From Viscum album (taxonomy: Eukaryota; Streptophyta; Magnoliopsida; Santalales; Viscaceae): 64,000 bases of DNA. A program made the position numbers and the translations under genes. This document shows positions 57,958 through 64,000 of this stretch, one piece after another (within the stretch, counting starts at the first letter, position 1; each line of letters begins with the position of its first letter). The DNA lies in the NCBI GenBank assembly GCA_963277665.1, contig OY728120.1, positions 944,991,195 to 945,055,194 of the forward strand. The letters run 5' to 3'. The notes beneath the pieces are model-generated. The model had not been told where the DNA came from. It saw nothing but the letters and a program-made list of their open reading frames with translations, and searched no databases.

Positions 57958-60255
57958 GTGCATTTCATTTCTTTTTATATCAAAATGTTATGGAATAGTA
58001 TAAAATGAATATTTACTGGAGATATATGATATTTAAATCATTTATAATATTCTGGATATGATTTACTTTTAACTTCAAGGACAATCATTTTCAAACAAGT
58101 TCATTTTTGACTCATGTACCAAACATCGACAAAACGTCTGATATGAACTCACATTATTAACCAATTATTATAACATTATAATATGTGATAAGAACTGAAT
58201 AATAATATTTAAAGGAGGTCCTTAAGCAAATATAAATTGACCAATGATCATTATTCAGGAATATAAAGAAACGAACAAGACTAGTCGGACTTGAGGTAAG
58301 GGATCTTACCTCTCTCTTTCTTTTTAAGTGCTCTATTTTATGTCACTTACTTTAAGCTCATCTTTCTTATGTTGGAGGATGTTCTTTTATATTCAACTTT
58401 ATGTAATTTTTATTTTAATATGAGTAAATACCCTGTTTTATCTCATCAATCCATTTTTGGATGTTTTATGTGGCGTCGTTAGGCTGCCGAATTTTCATAA
58501 GGGGATTTTCATCTCACTTTTTATTCCCGTGAGATTCATGCTACTTTGGCCACTATTTCCTTTTGTGTGGTGTATGTACTGCCCATTATTTTACTATTTG
58601 TATAATATAATCTCATTTATGGGTATTTAAATCTTAATTTTAGGACCCTTCTTCCATGGGGTGTACGTTTCGAATGTTGCCTAAATCAGTAAGGGAACCT
58701 TTCACACTCCTCTTTTAAAAGACTTATTTTGTTATGTCTTTTAATTTACATCTTTTTATGTTGGGGTATGTTCTTGTATATCCTTATTGATGTAAATTTT
58801 ATGTCCAAGTGATTAGATACCATTTTCTCTCTCATCATCTAATTTTATTAATTTTAAGGTGACGCCGTTAGGCTATCGAATTTTACCAAGGGAACTTCTT
58901 AACACAATTTCGATTTCTTTGGGTTCAACATGTGGTTACTGAATATGGAATCTTTTGAATACGTGTGAATGACCTTTGATTGTTTTACACTTAATATCCA
59001 TTTATATTGGGTGTATTTATATTTTTCACATATAATTATGAGATTGATTTATCCTTAATTTAAGGATACCTTCTTTATAAGGGATTTCATCTCATTTTAC
59101 ATTTCCATTGAGACTTAATTTTTGTTATGCACCAATTCACTATTATATGGTGTATATTTTGTACTTTGTAATATTATATCATGAATCCCTTTATTCTCAT
59201 GATATTATAATGTTCTGATTAAACTTTATTCCTCAATTATTGTATTCAAGTGTCTCTAATTTTTTTAAAACCCTTTAACTAAAATATCGTTTTAAATGTT
59301 TTAATGATATATTATTATAAATATTTCTCATTAATATCCATGTTTTCAAATGGTTTTATGGATTTATTTATATGGATATTAATGGTTTGAAATTTTAAAA
59401 GCTTCAAAGTGGTATGGGACACTTTGATTCAAAAATCTCTTTATTAAATGTTTTAAATGGGTTTGAAAATGGTTTTTAGAATGGATTCATTATTTCAATA
59501 TCTTGAAATGTTATATTGTTATTGCAGTGTGGGAATGTTATGTTTCATTTATGCATGTTTTATGTGATACGATTATGTTATGGTTCTTGGGCATTGTTAT
59601 GAAGATGGGTGGTTCCGTGATAAACTAAGGGCGAGTGAGCCCGATATAGCTCTCCAATGCATTGGGTAACGCGAAGGGGTTAAACGTTAAGGTTTATCCG
59701 AAGAGATTTAGGGAATATACTGTGATGGGTATTCCAAACGTAACCATGAGGCTTACTCCCTACATAAGAATGTTATTATTGCCTCAACATACCTTTATGT
59801 CTTAGGATTTCTATGAGTTATTCGTAAATCTTATGATTTAATGAGGTATGTTAAATTGCTTATGTTTTATGAGTAAAGTATGATTTCATTGATTCTGATG
59901 TATACATGGACTAATGTTTTCTTTCTGTATTGTTATAACCCTTACTGAGCTTTTTAGGCTCATCCCATGTTTTTGTTGAAATGTTTTTCACAAGACATAA
60001 AGATGAATTGGGTCAAGGATGGGATCAAGAAAATGTCAAGTTGTCTACAAAAATGAACTAGACATGACTCTTGTGTTCAAGAGTTTTTATTTTGTGAAAA
60101 AATGGAAGCTGAGTAGATGTTTCTACATTGTAATTTTTGAGATGTAACAGTTCTGTCCTAATTTTCTAAAACTCTAAACCTGAAGAGATCCTCAATGTGA
60201 ATTATTCATTTAATTCAATAATAATAAATGTTTAAGGTCGGGTCCTTATAGATCC

Positions 60256-60357
60256 TAAGCCTCAAAGAAACTATACCACTCGATATTCTATGTTTCATCA
60301 AGTGAAGTTATGTAATAAATCATGTTTATGTGTGTAATAAAGAGTAGGGTTATCATA
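60256..60357 (+). mobile_element. Element B 3' LTR, last segment
   Basis: The 102-bp tail of the B LTR, TAAGCCTCAAAG to GGTTATCATA, aligns with 42281-42382. Beyond it CACTA sequence resumes. Confidence 0.87.
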
Positions 60358-61255
60358 AAAACCCCAATGAATCCTTCCATAACCCCTTAAGACGTAGTAT
60401 TTATGTGATTGATCTAAAATAAATGCACTCAACAAGAGATATTGAGGTGTATTTAAATGTTTCATAATTTATTTTTTTCTAAATTAAAAAAAATGATATC
60501 ATAATTTTACCATAATATCTCCCAACAACAGTGTCTTAATCTTAGCCACAACATTGTGCCATGAAGTTACATCAATTGACACGTGTTGCCTAATGAATAT
60601 TCCAATGTAACTACTGAGAAAGACCTTGGTGGGGTTAATATTTTGTCCTTTCTTATTCAATCAAATATCTTGTTTCATGCCTTTCTCTTTAGCCTTAATC
60701 ATTTTTTCTATTACTAGCAAACTACGATGCTCCATTTTTTCTTGTGTCGCTAGAGTTTAATCGCCTTTCATTTCCTCAGATCCCCCATCATAAATATGTT
60801 CCTTCATCTCTTGAGGGATATCATATTTTTGTGATGATGGTGGTTCTACCTCTTCACTAGGAGAAGCAATAGGATGAGAAACTTGTTGTTCATATGCATT
60901 GCAGGCTACAACAGGTTGAGATACCTATTGTTCCTAGGGATTTGAAGCATCATCCAGGGAAGAATTATTTATATAAAAATTTGTTTTAACATTTATTTAG
61001 ATAACATAATATTAGAAATGAATAGATATTAACAAAAGGCCACAGGTTGAGAAACCATTTGTTCATTTGCACTGTGAGCAGTAGAAGGTTGAGAAACACG
61101 TTGTTCCTTAGGATTGGGAGAATCATCACGTATAAAAGTAATTATCTACAAAATTGGTTTGACATTTAATTTAGATATCATAAAAGAAGTATTACATAAA
61201 TATTAACAAAAAGTAATATGATGTATATTAGAAAAAAATATAACCTAATTATTTA
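60358..61255 (-). pseudogene. CACTA second gene, 5' part
   Basis: The minus strand at about 60600-60540 reads RQHVSIDVTSWHNVVAKIKT, a plausible 'W-x-x-V' segment of a Transposase_24-type protein, preceded at about 60960-60720 by a Pro/Gln/Glu-rich, low-complexity reading. The downstream part is at 27840-26900, separated by element B. The repeated GGTTGAGA-AC(C/T)-TTGTTC phrases near 60915 and 61045-61105 suggest a small internal duplication of that low-complexity region. Confidence 0.42.
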
Positions 61256-62880
61256 ACTCTCTTTTTTTAATGGTTGAAGGGATTTTACCCCACTGTTGAC
61301 TATCCAAATAACATAATCGTGGTATCCTTTGAAATAAAAAACACCGTATACACATGGAACACTGTGAAATGATTTTGACTTCCCAATGAGTTGGATATCG
61401 TCCATTGAATTTTCATCTGAATCTTTAGTGGTTTTGGTAGATAACAGAATAATTGACCAGTTTTGTTTTTGATATCTAGAACATAAAATAATTTCAATAC
61501 CTGTGATTCCACAATAAATGGTTCTTCTTTCTAGACTTCCTTACTAAAATCAACTTTCATAAAATCCCAACTCATCTATTTTAATTGCACTTCTGTTAGA
61601 AACCCACTTTCATTGAAAAATTAGCACTCAAAATGTCGTATAATCCAACTCCCATTTTTTTGATGATGCCTAAATATGACATATTTGCGTAAATTGGATT
61701 TTTTATCCTTATCACCAAAAACATGCATCGCTTCAGACAAAAATTTAACTCCACTATTATTTATGGTACTATATTCATCATATTATTTTGTATTGAATGT
61801 ATAACCATTAATTTTATAATCATTATATGATGATACCAACAAACTTGGTCCTTCGTCTAGCCATCGAAGTTGTTCTGAAACTGAGTTTTGATTTTCATTT
61901 GACTACTTAAAATTATGGTCCAAAAACGATCCAATATACTAATGATTATGTTTATTTGATATCAAAATTTTAGCCTTTGATGTGTTCGAATTCCTAATAA
62001 TTTATTTGTGGGAGTCAAAAAATGGGTCTACATCTAAACTGTTATGAAAACCATAAAGTTACGAATTCTCTGATTCTGTAATATTGATTGTGATGACATC
62101 CTTTCCCGATGTTCCTTCACCCATAAGTCTCCATGTGTGATGAGATTTTGTTATACCAATTCTTTTCACACAATATATATATTCTGTATAGAAATCAACT
62201 TCTTCATTAACAATTTAGCTCTCCACAATACAATTCATATATCGTTCAGTGGGGTACAACCAACTATATTGCAAATAACCACATAGTTGACTTTTTATTA
62301 CTAATATAACCTTAAAATTAACCATCATATCAAATAATTTTGGAGGGAAGACATTTCCAATTCACATAATATGGCTACAATTTCTCTTTCCATAGTTGGT
62401 AATTTCTCCAGGTCTATAATGTTTCAACATATTTCTTTGAAGGAGATACAAAGCATAATTAATGTACGATGGAACTTCTTAAAAAAAATGCAATGCTATG
62501 CTATAGTAATTAAATTGTGCATCAAAATATGTTGAACATGTGATTTCAATCCATTTAACATTGAATTGTGCATTGAAATTGTGTTCTTGATATTGATGAA
62601 TGCACCTATGGAACCCTTACATCATTCAAGAAGATTAAGAAACCAATATCTCTCATACATGGAAAGAGTGTAAGTAGATGGAGTAAGAAATGTTCATTTT
62701 TCACCCTTCATTGGTGCTAAATCTTATTTTATTCCCATGCCAACCATGTCAAACCTAGCCTTAAAAACATCATTTTTTGTCGGGTAAATTTAGAAACATG
62801 TAGATGACACTATCAGATACATTTGTTTAACATGCATTACATGAATAAAATTTCGAGCATACATACAATTCTAGTATGGT
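61256..62880 (-). pseudogene. CACTA transposase C-terminal region (DUF4218/DUF4216-like)
   Basis: Around 62430-62050 the minus strand has MEREIVAILCELEMSSLQN and, in shifted frames, a YERYMNC-type phrase and VNEEVDFYTEY, in the order seen in the DUF4218 part of plant CACTA transposases. Around 61560-61300 it has PFIVESQVLKLFYVLD, which fits DUF4216. The open piece 61300-61512 belongs here. Several frameshifts and stops, and perhaps introns, break it. 62500-62880 is poorly readable. Confidence 0.55.
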
Positions 62881-63700
62881 AATTAAAAAATGATTTCCTT
62901 TTTCAACAGGTTTTCAGAATGTTTTTTGGAAGCATTTTACCAAAAGAATTTTCCACATCTTTAAATTTATCAAACATTTGATCACCTGTTAAGAGAGATG
63001 GTGGTGTACATTCATTTAAACATCCATCAAATGTTTTCTTCCAACATCAGTACATATGTCCTCGGGGTAGAAATATTTGATATCAAAGAAACATATTTTT
63101 TGATGAATCTTCCATCCTTATTTATTGTGTACCTTGTTCACCGACATGACACCCATGAGTTCCTTTAATTCTATATCCTAAATAATTTCCATAAGCAGGA
63201 AAGTCATTTATTGTCTGGTACACTATTTCTCTCAATGTGAAATCTTCATTTCTGTAAGAATCAAAAAACGTAACACCTAAATCCCACAATAACATCAAAT
63301 CCTTGATCAATGGAGCCAAATAAAGACCTATATCATTACCCAGCTATTTTGGTCCTGATATAAGAATATAAAGCATGATGTGTTTTTATATCATGTATAA
63401 CCACGGTGGAATGTTATAATTTATCAACATAAATAGCCATGTGTTGTGAGTGATTCTTTGAAAACCAAATGGATACCCTCCCACTTTAAATAATGTAAGA
63501 AGAAGGTTTCTTCTCTCACTTACAAAGTCATGATACTCGTTATCAATTATCTTCAATTGAGGTGAGTCTTCCAAATATTTGTTTCGCACGGATTTCGGGG
63601 ATGACCTCCTTGACGGGAGATTCAAATGTTCCGATCGGTTTCTAGCAGGTTTGTTCGTAGAACCGGGAACATCCAATGATTCCACATCCGTTTGGACCTA
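62880..63700 (-). pseudogene. CACTA transposase catalytic region (Transposase_21)
   Basis: The minus strand reads FVSERRNLLLTLFKVGGYPF (about 63515-63456), NTWLFMLINYNIPPW, then after stops near 63384 and 63341 SGPK and GNDIGLYLAPLIKDLMLLWD, LREIVYQTINDFPAYGN and GYRIKGTHGCH. Further on it reads TFDG, PPSLLTGDQMFDKFKDVENS and FGK. This is the order of Transposase_21, the En/Spm (TNPD-like) transposase. 63386-63685 and 63122-63319 share one frame. The protein would cut at CACTA ends, but stops and a shift make it inactive. Its N-terminus would extend past 63700. Confidence 0.85.
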
Positions 63701-64000
63701 CTTTCCAAAGGTAGGCACTCATTAGCTTGTGGACTAATGAGGCTTAGGAATTTGCATTGGTCGAGAGGATGGGAGGTCAGACTCCTCACACCTTTTTGAG
63801 GGGAATTATTGTCTACTCTGGGACTCTCTTTATAGATTTAATTTATATTCGTGAATCCTTATTACATTACCAAGTATAAAATGAGCTTTCCTTTAGTTTT
63901 AACAATCAATGATTAAATATGCAAGAAATTTATAGAATCTTTTATATGTATTCAAGGTTCTTCATCAATAGAGAATCATCTATATCTGTTTAGAGATTCT
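63701..64000 (-). other. CACTA sequence at window edge
   Basis: AT-rich sequence upstream, on the minus strand, of the readable transposase. It may hold an intron or the start of the transposase gene. I see no supportable coding or repeat feature. Confidence 0.3.

Larger units (their letters stand above)
49970..60250 (+). mobile_element. Element D: gag-remnant LTR retrotransposon
   Basis: LTRs are 49970-53876 (3907 bp) and 55559-60250 (4692 bp), with a perfect 5-bp target duplication GATCC at 49965-49969 and 60251-60255. The internal domain of 1682 bp holds a primer site, the start of a gag gene, a tRNA-like segment and a polypurine tract. No pol is present. Long LTRs, the gag start and the shared compound hairpin link it to element A. 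The intact pre-insertion sequence near 42269 in element B's other LTR confirms the site. Confidence 0.93.
55559..60250 (+). mobile_element. Element D 3' LTR (full length)
   Basis: The complete 4692-bp LTR begins TGTAACACCCTAGG and ends GGTCGGGTCCTTATA. It carries the TATA box at 57180-57187, hairpins at 57724-57768 and 57920-57957, and the same internal tandem duplication as the 5' LTR. It shares CCCATGGAGCCACTTT near 56729 with the solo LTR at 18606-21905. Frames at 56666-56941 and 57380-57682 are not conserved between LTR copies and are not called. Confidence 0.9.
27841..60357 (+). mobile_element. Element B: decayed Ty3/gypsy retrotransposon carrying two nested elements
   Basis: The 5' LTR starts TGTAATGACC at 27841 and the 3' LTR ends ATCATA at 60357. 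The flanks are runs of A (27836-27840 and 60357/60358-60361), compatible with an A-rich 4-5-bp target duplication. Element B's own sequence is 27841-28273 and 40253-42382 (5' LTR), 42383-47432 (internal) and 47433-49969 plus 60256-60357 (3' LTR). Element C sits in the 5' LTR and element D in the 3' LTR. Gene order gag, protease, RT, RNase H, integrase, with a chromodomain-like end, places it in Ty3/gypsy, chromovirus-like. Many stops and at least one frameshift make it dead. Confidence 0.88.
18289..64000 (-). mobile_element. CACTA (En/Spm) DNA transposon, nested and incomplete in window
   Basis: One CACTA element on the minus strand explains all sequence right of 18289 that is not a retrotransposon. 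Evidence: a degenerate terminal AACTACCACAAAT at 18289 (CACTAC-type end with the first base changed), subterminal CACTGATAA motifs in both orientations, a Transposase_21-type transposase (63.7-62.9 kb) with DUF4218/DUF4216-like parts, and a second gene like the Transposase_24 family. Its own sequence is 18289-18605, 21906-27840 and 60358-64000. It was split by a solo LTR and by element B. The transposase-proximal end is beyond the window. Stops and shifts make it non-autonomous. Confidence 0.75.

Overview
This window looks like a piece of nuclear DNA from a flowering plant with a large, repeat-rich genome. I find no host gene, rRNA, functional tRNA gene or CRISPR array. Nearly every base belongs to a transposable element: Ty3/gypsy-type LTR retrotransposons with initiator-Met-tRNA-like primer sites, and a decayed CACTA (En/Spm) DNA transposon. 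The species cannot be told from the sequence.

Left block (1-17095, minus strand). A tandem LTR-internal-LTR-internal-LTR array has a repeat unit of about 6.9 kb. Each LTR is 4219 bp. Each 2685-bp internal domain holds only a gag gene: one copy is intact (371 aa) and one carries a stop. This is the layout of a non-autonomous TR-GAG element ('element A'). Each LTR carries a TATA box followed by three compound hairpins with a conserved apex and changing but still paired stems. 17096-18288 is old decayed retroelement sequence.

Right block (18289 to beyond 64000). This is one CACTA transposon on the minus strand, blown apart by nested insertions. Reading its genes from right to left: a Transposase_21-type transposase with DUF4218- and DUF4216-like parts (63.7-61.2 kb); a second gene split between 61-60.4 kb and 27.8-26.9 kb; a C48/Ulp1-like peptidase relic with a visible His-Asp-Cys triad (26.3-25.6 kb); a satellite-like array of 179-bp units in strict three-unit higher-order register (22.3-24.7 kb); and subterminal CACTGATAA repeats at the left end (18.3-18.5 kb).

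Insertions into the CACTA. (1) A solo LTR at 18606-21905 has a perfect 5-bp target duplication. (2) Element B (27841-60357, plus strand) is a decayed Ty3/gypsy element with gag, protease, RT, RNase H, integrase and a chromodomain-like C-terminus. B is itself split twice. Element C (28274-40252) is a GC-rich chromodomain-type Ty3/gypsy element inside B's 5' LTR; its 1502-codon gag-pol frame has many stops but no frameshift. Element D (49970-60250) lies inside B's 3' LTR with a perfect GATCC duplication; it is a gag-remnant element related to A and shares A's hairpin.

The order of events reads CACTA first, then B and the solo-LTR element, then C and D inside B. A's gag resembles B's gag, so a B-like autonomous family is a plausible source of enzymes for A and D.
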